Shown here in pieces: positions 8,299 to 15,684 of a stretch of 64,000 nt of DNA. The first letter of the stretch is position 1. Each line of letters begins with the position of its first letter. The stretch spans positions 1 to 64,000 of the forward strand of contig NZ_JAMXOC010000004.1 of NCBI RefSeq assembly GCF_024721265.1, given 5' to 3'. The DNA comes from Ohessyouella blattaphilus (GTDB lineage: Bacteria > Bacillota > Clostridia > Lachnospirales > Lachnospiraceae). The notes under the pieces are model-generated. The model was not told the origin of the DNA. It made no database searches and was given only the letters and a program-made list of their open reading frames with translations. Both the position numbers and the translations under genes were made by a program.

Positions 8299-9808
8299 AT
8301 CAGGAGTGATATTATCATACATATCACAAATGATTCATATACTATCTGGACTAATCTATACTCCAATTATGCTTAGGTTATTAGGTCAGAGTGAGTATGG
8401 CCTTTATCAACTTGTATACTCGACTGTTTCGTATTTAAGCCTTCTAAGCTTTGGATTTACGGCCTCCTATATGCGTTTTTATTCTAGAGCAAAAGCATCT
8501 AAGGATGAGGGAGAGGTTGGACGCCTAAACGGCATGTTCATTACTATCTTCATGATTATGGCGATAGTTTGCCTTTTCTGTGGAATGGTTATGGTGGCGA
8601 ATATCGAAAGCATTTTTGCAGAGGGCCTTACGGCGAATGAGTATTCCATAGCAAAGATACTTATGACCTTGATGGTCGTAAATCTGGCATTAACCTTTCC
8701 TAATAGCGTTTTTGACGCATTTAGTTCGGCACACGAGCGTTTCTTTTTTCAAAAACTACTTGTGGTGTTACAAAATCTAATGAACCCATTTCTTGCACTT
8801 CCCTTGCTTTTACTAGGATACGGCTCAGTGGCAATGGTATCAGTAACCACTTTCTTGACGGTAGCAAAACTAACTACAAACATTTGGTTTAGTATTAAAA
8901 AGTTGCAGGTGAAAGTCGTATTTAACGGTTTCCACTTCCATTTACTCAAGGAGATGTGGGTATTTACATTTTTCATCTTCCTTAATCAGATTATTGATCA
9001 GATAAATTGGAATGTGGGAAAATTTCTTCTCGGTCGTTTATCTGGTACTGCGGCGGTTGCAATCTTCGGACTAGGTACACAGATTAACTCGATGTATCTC
9101 CAACTATCTACTTCAATATCAAATGTGTTTGTACCAAGAGTAAATCAAATCGTCGCCACTACGAATGACAATAGAGAACTAACCAAGCTATTTGCTAAAG
9201 TTGGACGTATCCAGTTTATTGTATTGAGTCTCGTGTTGTCAGGATTTATTTTCTTTGGTAAAGAATTCATGATTTTTTGGGGTGGAGAAGGATACGGCAA
9301 TTCGTACTATGTTGTTTTACTTCTGATTATACCCGTAACCGTGCCACTGATACAGAACCTAGGGGTGGAGATTCAAAGAGCAAAGAATATGCATAAAGCG
9401 AGATCTATGGCGTATCTATTTATGGCCGCTATAAATATTTTTATAAGCATTCCGTTAATTAATACGCTTGGATCGGTTGGCGCGGCTGTGGGAACTTGCT
9501 TTTCGTTAGTAGCAGGTAATATTGTATTTATGAACTGGTATTACCAAGCTAAGATAGGAATTGATATTGTCTATTTTTGGAAAGAGATTGCCAAGTTTGT
9601 TCCCGGTTTTATATTACCAATTGTGACAGGGATAGCTTTTAATTACTTATTTGAAATGAATTCACTTCTTGAAATCGCAGGTCTTGTATTAATATATGCG
9701 ATGGTATTTGGAGCTTCGATGTATCTTTTTAGCATGAATGAAGAGGAAAGGCAGATAGTGAAGGGGCCGCTGAGAAGAATAATTAAAAAAAGAGATGGTA
9801 GGAGATAA
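8273..9808 (+). CDS. Wzx-like polysaccharide flippase (MOP superfamily)
   Basis: About 511 residues, with some 12-14 transmembrane segments and a basic N-terminal lead into a helix reading VILSYISQMIHILSGLIYTP. This start and the YGLYQLVYS segment shortly after it are typical of the RfbX/MVF/oligosaccharide flippase families. It would move undecaprenyl-linked repeat units across the membrane for Wzy polymerisation. Possible starts are GTG 8267, ATG 8273 and ATG 8285; AGGAAA spacing favours 8273. It overlaps the end of the polymerase gene by 26 bp. The following gene begins five bases after its stop, so all belong to one operon. Confidence 0.85.
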   Translation: MKIKMNQRKSGVILSYISQMIHILSGLIYTPIMLRLLGQSEYGLYQLVYSTVSYLSLLSFGFTASYMRFYSRAKASKDEGEVGRLNGMFITIFMIMAIVCLFCGMVMVANIESIFAEGLTANEYSIAKILMTLMVVNLALTFPNSVFDAFSSAHERFFFQKLLVVLQNLMNPFLALPLLLLGYGSVAMVSVTTFLTVAKLTTNIWFSIKKLQVKVVFNGFHFHLLKEMWVFTFFIFLNQIIDQINWNVGKFLLGRLSGTAAVAIFGLGTQINSMYLQLSTSISNVFVPRVNQIVATTNDNRELTKLFAKVGRIQFIVLSLVLSGFIFFGKEFMIFWGGEGYGNSYYVVLLLIIPVTVPLIQNLGVEIQRAKNMHKARSMAYLFMAAINIFISIPLINTLGSVGAAVGTCFSLVAGNIVFMNWYYQAKIGIDIVYFWKEIAKFVPGFILPIVTGIAFNYLFEMNSLLEIAGLVLIYAMVFGASMYLFSMNEEERQIVKGPLRRIIKKRDGRR

Positions 9809-9813
9809 AAGGG

Positions 9814-10800
9814 ATGCAATCAATACCAATCAAAACATATGCAGCATATAGTCTAGATGACGCGGTGAGGAGTTGTAGTTCCTCAGGTGCGATTTTTTCC
9901 CTACTTGCGGAGCTTATTCTCGATAGGCAGGGGGTCGTATATGGAGTGAAGATGTCCGCAGACTGCTATGGAGCTGAGTTTACATCGGTAACGGATAGAG
10001 CGGAGCTGGGAAAACTACGCGGATCAAAATACTTACAAGCGAAAGTCGGCGATACGTACAGAAAAGTAAGGAGGGATTTACAGGTAGGAAAAACTGTTTT
10101 GTTTACTGGAACAGGATGCCAGGTAAATGGCCTAAAGGGATTATTAGGACAGGATTATGATAATCTTATTTGCGTAGATGTGATTTGTCATGGTGTCCCC
10201 TCACCTGCATTATGGCGCAAATATGTTGCGAGTAAAGAACAGCAACAAGGCGAGAAACTTAAGCGAGTAAATTTCCGATGCAAAGACTTGGGATGGAGTA
10301 ACTTTGGCGTAAAAGAAGTCTTTCAAGGAATCGTTATAAAAGAAGAATATATTCCGCTGAAAGAGAGTTCTTATATGCAAATGTTTCTTCATAATTACAG
10401 TTTAAGACCATCGTGCTATCAATGTAGGGCAAAAAAGGAGAAGCAGTCAGATGTGACGATAGCGGATTTCTGGGGAATTAATGACGTGGCAGTTGAGATG
10501 AATGATGAGCTAGGGGTCTCGCTTGTATTAATACGATCGAAGAAAGGCGAGAAGGTTATTGGCGATATATCTAAAGGTCTATGTTTGAAGGAAGTATCGT
10601 ATGAGGCGGGAGTGAAAAAGAACCCATCAGAGTATTACTCGGTTGCCAAACCACCGCAAAGAGAAGCTTTTTTTGAAGACATGACGAAAATTAGTTACTT
10701 AGAGTTGTCGCGAAAATATCTAACGACAAAGAAAAGACCCTTTAAAGCTGTGGCTAAAAAGAAGATTAAGGCAGGGCTAGAGCTGTTATTTAGGGAGTAG
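9814..10800 (+). CDS. Coenzyme F420 hydrogenase/dehydrogenase beta-subunit (FrhB) family protein
   Basis: 328 residues. The start reads KTYAAYSLDDAVRSCSSSGAIFS, followed by LRGSKYLQA, GTGCQVNGLKG and CHGVPSPALWRKYV, then a SCYQCRAKKEKQSDVTIADFWG block. These are the conserved parts of FrhB N- and C-domains found in many exopolysaccharide clusters. Family members bind flavin and an iron-sulfur cluster; the exact reaction in glycan clusters is not established. Homologues in such clusters usually carry an N-terminal two-cluster ferredoxin domain. It is missing here and is encoded by the next gene instead, in reversed order. Confidence 0.8.
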   Translation: MQSIPIKTYAAYSLDDAVRSCSSSGAIFSLLAELILDRQGVVYGVKMSADCYGAEFTSVTDRAELGKLRGSKYLQAKVGDTYRKVRRDLQVGKTVLFTGTGCQVNGLKGLLGQDYDNLICVDVICHGVPSPALWRKYVASKEQQQGEKLKRVNFRCKDLGWSNFGVKEVFQGIVIKEEYIPLKESSYMQMFLHNYSLRPSCYQCRAKKEKQSDVTIADFWGINDVAVEMNDELGVSLVLIRSKKGEKVIGDISKGLCLKEVSYEAGVKKNPSEYYSVAKPPQREAFFEDMTKISYLELSRKYLTTKKRPFKAVAKKKIKAGLELLFRE

Positions 10801-10818
10801 AAGGTAGGAAGAGAGAAT

Positions 10819-11007
10819 ATGGCAGAGATTCCTATATTATTTGAAAGAAAAGAAGAATGCTGTGGTTGCACAGCTTGTTATGCTATTTGTTCTAAAGGCG
10901 CTATAAGTATGCGTGAAGATAAAGAGGGTTTTGAGTACCCCGTTATTGATAAAGAGAAGTGTGTAAGCTGCTACTCATGCCTACATGTCTGCCCTTTTAA
11001 GAGTTAA
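10819..11007 (+). CDS. Two-[4Fe-4S] ferredoxin (detached domain of the FrhB partner)
   Basis: 62 residues with two complete cluster-binding motifs: C14-x2-C17-x2-C20-x3-C24 and C48-x2-C51-x2-C54-x3-C58-Pro. It would carry electrons in the cytoplasm. In polysaccharide loci this domain is commonly fused to the N-terminus of FrhB-family proteins; here it ends just after the last cysteine motif (CPFKS) and lies downstream of its presumed partner. It is either a free-standing electron donor for the FrhB protein or the head of a broken second copy, since degraded coding-like sequence follows. The ribosome site GGAAGAGAG precedes the ATG. Confidence 0.8.
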   Translation: MAEIPILFERKEECCGCTACYAICSKGAISMREDKEGFEYPVIDKEKCVSCYSCLHVCPFKS

Positions 11008-11011
11008 ATAA

Positions 11012-11377
11012 AGGAGATTACACCCCAAAACGGCTTTTTATGACATTCAAACAACTGTTGGTTACAATTTTGTTGAAAAAAGACTACCCTTTTGGCATTC
11101 GAAAAGCAACTTTGATTCGACACTGGGCAAGGAGACGGGTCCTTCCATTGGAGAAACGCAAAAAAGACGGGTATTCTCTTTTGCAAGCCCCTCTTTTGCT
11201 AAAGATGCTGGGGACATAGAAGAAATACTAAAGGATAAACGGTATGCGGTGTAGGATGCTACCATTGACGAGCTCATTCGTTCAAGCGAAAAAGCCGTTT
11301 TAACATTATTAAGGAAAAAGCAATCTGTAGTGATAGTGACGCCGGTAGGTGTCATAAAATGTCGCTTAACGTTTTGA
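11012..11377 (+). pseudogene. Coding-like remnant of unknown gene
   Basis: This stretch of about 370 bases separates the ferredoxin from the next gene. No intact gene is visible, but one frame reads as protein-like sequence with good residue composition, including SIGETQKRRVFSF and DIEEILKDKRYAV. It is interrupted by TAG at 11252-11254, resumes as DATIDELIRSSEKAVLTLL and ends at TGA 11375-11377. There is no start codon after the upstream stop at 11009, although AAGGAG lies just before. I read it as the degraded 3' part of a gene I cannot identify. Minus-strand frames here have poor composition and look like shadows. Confidence 0.35.
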
Positions 11378-11387
11378 GGAAATGAAG

Positions 11388-12044
11388 ATGACAAACAAAA
11401 AATGTAAAAACAAATTTATTGGGATAACAGTGATACTTGTATTAGTATTTATTGTATTGTCGTTGTCACCTATAGAAGTACTAATCAAGAGTATACTGAC
11501 GCCTAGCATACAGGAGGAGGTATATGTTGAATATAAAATTACTGAGGAAGAGTCAGGAGAAGAGGTACCTTCTCAAACTATACAACCAGGATCCAAAATC
11601 ATAACATTTGCAAAAGCACTTAAATATGCCATTTTGGCGTTACTAATGATTTTAGTTGGGAAAGGTTTGTACAAAAAGATATTAAAGAGGTTTGAATATA
11701 CCTATGATGCTAAGAAATGGATTAGAGTAATAGAAGTAATTGCTGTTTTGTTAGCGGTTCTCACGCTATTTTCTTATGATCGTAGTGAACCTCAGTACTA
11801 TGTCAAAAGAAGTGAAATTATAGAGGGAGAAGCAAATATTCAGGTACATAAATTCGCAGAGGTTTCATCATTTCTAAAAAATCCTGATAATTCATTAGAT
11901 GGCATGAGAGAGGCGGCGGTTGATTGTTTAGAGCAGTTTTATAAAGTGTGCGAGATTCTAACAATTGCTTTTGGTGTTGCGATAATTCCCATTAATTATT
12001 ATCAGGAACTACATGATGAACACATAAATAAATCTAAGAAATAA
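11388..12044 (+). CDS. Membrane protein of unknown function
   Basis: About 218 residues. A hydrophobic helix lies near residues 10-30, an extracytoplasmic loop rich in Glu/Thr follows, then helices around 70-88 and 110-128, a soluble segment, and a last helix around 190-205. I do not recognise the family. GAGGA lies directly ahead of two ATG codons (11382 and 11388); spacing favours the second. It stands alone, followed by an inverted repeat and then the XRE regulator of the xis/int region, so it may be cargo of the mobile-element remnant. Confidence 0.6.
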   Translation: MTNKKCKNKFIGITVILVLVFIVLSLSPIEVLIKSILTPSIQEEVYVEYKITEEESGEEVPSQTIQPGSKIITFAKALKYAILALLMILVGKGLYKKILKRFEYTYDAKKWIRVIEVIAVLLAVLTLFSYDRSEPQYYVKRSEIIEGEANIQVHKFAEVSSFLKNPDNSLDGMREAAVDCLEQFYKVCEILTIAFGVAIIPINYYQELHDEHINKSKK

Positions 12045-12070
12045 AGCAGAATCTAAATATGTTTACAGAA

Positions 12071-12161
12071 GGCTCTATGCCGTTTGTTGGGTTGGGATGC
12101 TAGCGCATTTTGCTCTAACTTTGGCATAGGGCCGTTTTATATGGAAAGTCTATGACTTTCC
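12071..12161 (+). terminator. Two inverted repeats after the membrane protein gene
   Basis: The arm GGCTCTATGCC (12071-12081) pairs with GGCATAGGGCC (12123-12133, one G-U pair), followed by GTTTTAT. The loop is about 40 bases, which is long for an intrinsic terminator. A second compact hairpin follows, GGAAAGT-CTATG-ACTTTCC (12143-12161). Together they probably end transcription of the gene before, or form a leader structure for the XRE gene after. Confidence 0.45.
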
Positions 12162-12247
12162 GATTGTATAAAACTAGGACAAAAATAACGAGTTATCATG
12201 ACTCCCAGTCTCTTCAAATACTGCTATGAACCTAATAAAATCAAAGT

Positions 12248-12562
12248 ATGGATAATCAAATTGGAAAAACAATCAAGAAATATCGAACTCAAAAAGGGTT
12301 AACTCAAGAAGAGCTTGGAGAGCTAACGGTAATTACGGCAAATTATATCTCGCAAATTGAGAGGGGTAAGAAGAGTCCAGGCCTAGCGACAATTACAAGA
12401 CTGTCAGAAGTGCTCGAAATACCGATTACAAAACTAATTGGCTCTACACATAAGGAGTATAAGTATCAGGATATATTATCCGACCTTTCAGTTTGTGATC
12501 GAGAAGAGATAGCGATTATCTCAATTGTACTAGAACTGCTGTTGTCCCTAAAGAGGAGGTGA
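12248..12562 (+). CDS. XRE-family transcriptional regulator
   Basis: 104 residues. A Cro/CI-type helix-turn-helix occupies residues about 8-62: IKKYRTQKGLTQEELGEL, then ITANYISQIERGKKSPGLAT and the IPITKLIG end of the fold. The C-terminal 40 residues are short and helical with no known domain. It likely represses genes of the integrative element whose xis and int lie 490 bp downstream, as XRE proteins often do. The ribosome site before the ATG is weak. Confidence 0.8.
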   Translation: MDNQIGKTIKKYRTQKGLTQEELGELTVITANYISQIERGKKSPGLATITRLSEVLEIPITKLIGSTHKEYKYQDILSDLSVCDREEIAIISIVLELLLSLKRR

Positions 12563-12565
12563 TGG

Positions 12566-12614
12566 CTTATCAGTTGCCGATAGTCTTTTACGAAGACTGC
12601 CGAGAGCTGATAAG
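12566..12614 (+). terminator. Hairpin after the XRE gene
   Basis: CTTATCAG (12566-12573) pairs perfectly with CTGATAAG (12607-12614), and an inner stem AGTCTT/AAGACT closes a short loop. This makes a long interrupted hairpin immediately after the stop codon. There is no T-tract, so it may be a processing or stability element rather than a classical terminator. Confidence 0.4.
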
Positions 12615-12639
12615 CTTGCTTAAAATTGAATAGCTAATA

Positions 12640-13020
12640 TGTTTGGAACAAACCCCAAAACACGCGAGTGATATAAGTAGAGTAGCTTCGCCATGAAATA
12701 TCTGCCCATAAAGGGTACAGGCTAGGGATCGTAGTAGAAGATGCCAAGGTATGTTAGCGGCAGCTTATATAGGTAACTCATAGTGGTTGCTTTAAATGAG
12801 GGGGATAATGATACTTCTGGTCGTGAGGAGCGGTCAGCTCGGGGTAGCTTCGGGGATCTGCTTATGACAAGTAAAGGGCTGTTATAGGAAGATATGATGA
12901 TTTAGAATCAGCTAGGCATATTCCTGATGGCAAGGGGCGGGGATAAAATTGCTATCGAAGTTCGATGGTTAGCCACAAGTTTTAATTATGCTAGAATTAT
13001 GAGATATGATGAAACCTCAT
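12640..13020 (+). ncRNA. Candidate structured non-coding RNA upstream of xis-int
   Basis: No protein frame is open here, yet the base composition differs sharply from the AT-rich surroundings. The part from 12795 to 12875 is G-rich, with GAGGGGGATAATGATAC, GTGAGGAGCGGTCAGCTCGG and GGTAGCTTCGGGGATCTGC. Several local stems can be drawn, for example TATCGAA/TTCGATG near 12951-12966 and TTATGAG/CTCATGA near 12998-13023. Similar long non-coding stretches before xis/int genes exist in clostridial integrative elements to my recollection; the raiA-type RNAs are one class to test. Function and strand are inferences. Confidence 0.4.
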
Positions 13021-13055
13021 GATTTTAGCGTTTTAATACAAAGAGGAGGAGCTGT

Positions 13056-13253
13056 ATGAAAAAGACATCAATTAGAGAGATAACAGATGAAACAGTAACC
13101 GTAACTATGGAAGAGTTCATTAATCTTATTGGAGCCGGCCGTTATACAGCACATAAAATTGTAGATCAAGCAGAGGCGAAAATTTACATTGGCCGAAGAG
13201 TATTAGTAAACATGGAAAGAGTAAAGCGCTATCTAAATGAGATCAGTGAATAG
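13056..13253 (+). CDS. xis: Excisionase-type DNA-binding protein
   Basis: 65 residues, the size of Tn916-like Xis proteins. The middle segment MEEFINLIGAGRYTAHKIVD reads as a winged-helix recognition unit, and RRVLVNMERVKRYLNE matches the usual excisionase ending. It would bend DNA at the element ends and steer the adjacent integrase toward excision. AGAGGAGGAG lies eight bases before the ATG, giving a strong ribosome site. It lies 70 bp before int, which has its own promoter. Confidence 0.8.
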   Translation: MKKTSIREITDETVTVTMEEFINLIGAGRYTAHKIVDQAEAKIYIGRRVLVNMERVKRYLNEISE

Positions 13254-13255
13254 TA

Positions 13256-13283
13256 TTGACACGTATCCAATATAAACTATAAT
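13256..13283 (+). promoter_or_regulatory. Promoter of the integrase gene
   Basis: TTGACA at 13256-13261 and TATAAT at 13278-13283 are separated by 16 bases. It begins right after the xis stop codon, which would let int be made without xis. Confidence 0.7.
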
Positions 13284-13323
13284 TAAGGTGGGATTTGGGT
13301 ATGTTTGGTGGAGGAGAAATAGC

Positions 13324-14541
13324 ATGGCTACTAAACGTGTTGATAGCAAAGGCAGAGTTTTGCCACCAGGTATTTATCAAAGAGTTGATGGAACATATGA
13401 AGCGCGGGTTACGTATAAGGGAAGAAGATATTCTTTATATGAACCAGACCTTGTCTTGATTAAGAAGAGAAAAGTTCTTTTTATGGCAGACTTGGAAAAT
13501 GGAGTTCAGGGTGTTACATCAGATGTAACCTTAAATCATTGGTTTGACATGTGGCTTGAGAACTATAAGAAAAGAAAGATAAAGCCAATTACATACCGAA
13601 ACTACCAAAAGTATTGGGAGTGGTATGTATCAAAGGAGATTGGCATGATTCCGCTAAGGGAGATTAAGCGCATTCAATTAGTTCGATTTTACAACGGGCT
13701 AATGGAAAAGAAAAACCCATTATCTTATGGTACGGTTACCTATATCAATAATATTGTGAATGGATGCTTAGAACAAGCGGAATTTAACGATCTTATTCGA
13801 AAGAATCCAGCGAATAAAATTCTCAAGGAGTTGGTAAGGAAAGAAGGAAAAAAGAAAGATGCAATTACTCATGAGCAAGAAGAACTATTTTTTAGCTATA
13901 TTGAGGGGCATGTTTTCTTTGAACGGTATCGTCCAATGTTTATGGTCGCTTTCGGTACAGGGATGCGAGCCGGAGAATTAACGGCACTGACATGGGAAGA
14001 TATAGACTTTAAGAAAAGAGAAATCAGTGTTAACAAAACATTAGGGTTTGCAAAGTTTATTTCTGAGGAGGGGCATCGATATATTATTACAACTCCCAAA
14101 ACGACCAATGCTGTTCGGGTGATTCCTATGACGACTAAGGTGTACGATGCACTGAAGCTACAGAAGAAATATCAGGAACGCTTATCTCTTAGACAAAATA
14201 TTGTTGTTTGCGGATATCGAAATTTTGTGTTTCATACTCAAAATGGGAAACCTTATTATCCGGATTTGGTAAATATAGAGCTTAAGAGAATAGTCAAAGT
14301 GTATAATAAGGAAGAAACGATATTAGCCGAGGAAGAAGGCCGTAAACCAATATTAATGGAGAGATTTACACCGCATGTAATAAGACATACGTTTGCAAGT
14401 CGTCAATATGAATTGGGTATGGATTTGAAGATATTGCAAAAAATCATGGGACATGCTAAATATGACACTACCTTAGACATATATACTCATTGCAGTAAGA
14501 GCCAAGTTCGTGAGGAGATGTTTAGATGCAATGAAGACTAG
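13324..14541 (+). CDS. int: Tyrosine recombinase/integrase (Tn916 Int-like)
   Basis: 405 residues. The N-terminal 65 residues resemble an arm-binding domain (GIYQRVDGTYEARVTYKGRR), followed by a SAM-like core-binding domain (70-165) and the catalytic domain. All catalytic residues are visible: R215 (GTGMRAGE), K259, H351 and R354 (HVIRHTF), H377 (MGHAKYDTT) and Y387 (DIYTHC). It should cut and join attachment sites of an integrative element. The frame is open from 13288, but the ATG at 13324 has GGAGGAG at good spacing. No transfer genes are present, so the element is a remnant, or its ends lie beyond what I could find. Confidence 0.9.
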   Translation: MATKRVDSKGRVLPPGIYQRVDGTYEARVTYKGRRYSLYEPDLVLIKKRKVLFMADLENGVQGVTSDVTLNHWFDMWLENYKKRKIKPITYRNYQKYWEWYVSKEIGMIPLREIKRIQLVRFYNGLMEKKNPLSYGTVTYINNIVNGCLEQAEFNDLIRKNPANKILKELVRKEGKKKDAITHEQEELFFSYIEGHVFFERYRPMFMVAFGTGMRAGELTALTWEDIDFKKREISVNKTLGFAKFISEEGHRYIITTPKTTNAVRVIPMTTKVYDALKLQKKYQERLSLRQNIVVCGYRNFVFHTQNGKPYYPDLVNIELKRIVKVYNKEETILAEEEGRKPILMERFTPHVIRHTFASRQYELGMDLKILQKIMGHAKYDTTLDIYTHCSKSQVREEMFRCNED

Positions 14542-14556
14542 AAAAAAATGTGCAAT

Positions 14557-14696
14557 TGTGGTAAACTGAAAATAGCTTAGGAAAGGCTTAAATACGCGAT
14601 TCTTTCGACTTTGGTATTTTTTAATGTACCGAAAAGAGAATGTGTATTTTTCTACTACCACATTTTTTACCACACTTTCTACCAAATTTGCGGTAG
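14557..14696 (+). repeat. Arm-type direct repeats downstream of int
   Basis: TACCACA occurs at 14656-14662 and 14668-14674, with a near copy TACCAAA at 14680-14686, spaced exactly 12 bp. An inverted copy TGTGGTA lies at 14557-14563, and a partial inverted copy GCGGTAG at 14690-14696. Such arrays next to int genes are typical integrase arm-binding sites. The rest of the 450 bases between int and the next gene holds a GATAGA triplet (14700-14728), a terminator and a promoter region, and no gene. Confidence 0.5.
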
Positions 14697-14851
14697 AAGC
14701 AGATAGATTTAGATAGACAAGGATAGACAGTAAATTATTGATAAACGCTGTAAAATCAACGAAAGATGGCATTAGATGGATGAGGTTAGCTACGAGCATT
14801 ATTACATTGCCCTGATGCCATACGTACAAGAATAGAATATGTATGCGAGAG

Positions 14852-14883
14852 CCGTCATTACTTCCGAGTAATGGCGGTTTTTT
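14852..14883 (+). terminator. Intrinsic terminator
   Basis: CCGTCATTACT pairs with AGTAATGGCGG around a TCCG loop (one G-U pair) and is followed by six T. It most likely ends the integrase transcript. Confidence 0.75.
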
Positions 14884-14912
14884 AATGGCGGAAAAAGAGA
14901 GTTGAGAGCATA

Positions 14913-14970
14913 TTGACAAAGAAAAGAGAATGTTATATATTTATAACAATAAATGATACATATTTATAAC
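14913..14970 (+). promoter_or_regulatory. Promoter with two overlapping operator-like repeats
   Basis: TTGACA (14913-14918) and TATATT (14936-14941) are 17 bases apart. The -10 lies inside the near-palindrome GTTATATATTTATAAC (14932-14947). The half ATATTTATAAC recurs at 14960-14970, 23 bp downstream. Since the operon encodes an XRE repressor, autoregulation at these sites is likely. Confidence 0.55.
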
Positions 14971-14991
14971 TTTTTGAAAGGAGGGATTACG

Positions 14992-15393
14992 GTGGAAAGA
15001 AAGAATCCGTTATCTTATTTGGGTTGGTTTGGTATAGTAGGTATCGTCGGTATTAATACGGGAGATTTTTTGCTTCAACTTTTCTTGGTATACTTTATTT
15101 TCTTTATATATCGGTGGGTTCCCGCTGATGAGTTATTTTGGTTAAACGTACGGAGAGCAGGTTTAAGAGCTTTTATTTTCTTGATGGTTACAAATAGTTT
15201 AGCCATCATCTTTATTTCAATTATAGAAAATATCGGCAAATCACTACAGACTTATTTTGCTCCCAACTTCTTTTTGAAACTATTATGTATTCTATTTGCT
15301 ATTTCTCTTTTGTATTTCATAGGCTTGCTTTTGTATTATAGTAGAGAAGAAAAAAAGTATTTGGAGAAGTCATATGATAAAAACCAAGATTAA
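14992..15393 (+). CDS. Small membrane protein, partner of XRE regulator
   Basis: 133 residues from a GTG start with AAAGGAGGG six bases upstream; the longer frame from ATG 14953 lacks a ribosome site. Four hydrophobic helices are visible (about 10-40, 60-80, 95-112). Such short membrane proteins are often encoded just before a 66-residue XRE regulator in Firmicutes. The function is unknown; a sensor or anti-repressor is possible. It overlaps the regulator gene by 20 bp. A similar pair lies on the other strand at 18117-18628. Confidence 0.65.
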   Translation: MERKNPLSYLGWFGIVGIVGINTGDFLLQLFLVYFIFFIYRWVPADELFWLNVRRAGLRAFIFLMVTNSLAIIFISIIENIGKSLQTYFAPNFFLKLLCILFAISLLYFIGLLLYYSREEKKYLEKSYDKNQD

Positions 15394-15574
15394 GGAATAC
15401 AGACGAGAGAGAAAAATGAGTCAGGAAGAGTTAGCTAAGCTTGTTAAAGTTAGACGAGAAACAATCGGACATCTCGAAAATGGTAAATATAATCCCTCGC
15501 TAAAACTTGCCTTAGATATCGCGAAGGTATTTGGAACGACAGTCGAGGATATGTTTGAATATGTTGATGAATAG
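15374..15574 (+). CDS. Short XRE-family transcriptional regulator
   Basis: 66 residues that are nearly all helix-turn-helix: IKEYRRERKMSQEELAKLV, then RRETIGHLENGKYNPSLKLA and a VFGTTVEDMF end. It is a DNA-binding repressor of the type that pairs with small membrane proteins; the 20-bp overlap with the preceding gene indicates coupled expression. Likely targets are the two ATATTTATAAC sites in its own promoter. Confidence 0.8.
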   Translation: MIKTKIKEYRRERKMSQEELAKLVKVRRETIGHLENGKYNPSLKLALDIAKVFGTTVEDMFEYVDE

Positions 15575-15684
15575 ATAGACTAACAATTGTACTATCTCTT
15601 GTGGTGGCGCATTCTGGCTATGTACTCTTTAAGAAAGAGGCTACAGATGAAAATCATATAAGTCAGTAAAGAGGTATGTAAAAA

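Noticed and set aside
11062-11394. 110-codon minus-strand frame in the gap after the ferredoxin
   Set aside because: Poor ribosome site and composition; the plus-strand frame 2 reads more like protein, though broken.
14700-14728. GATAGA triple as a direct-repeat attachment core
   Set aside because: A similar GATAGAC string occurs near 15571, but it is short and no copy was found at the left side of the element, so I cannot define attL/attR.
14473-14919. 148-codon minus-strand frame over the int 3' end and intergenic region
   Set aside because: It crosses the integrase end, the arm repeats and a terminator; no ribosome site and no recognisable motif.
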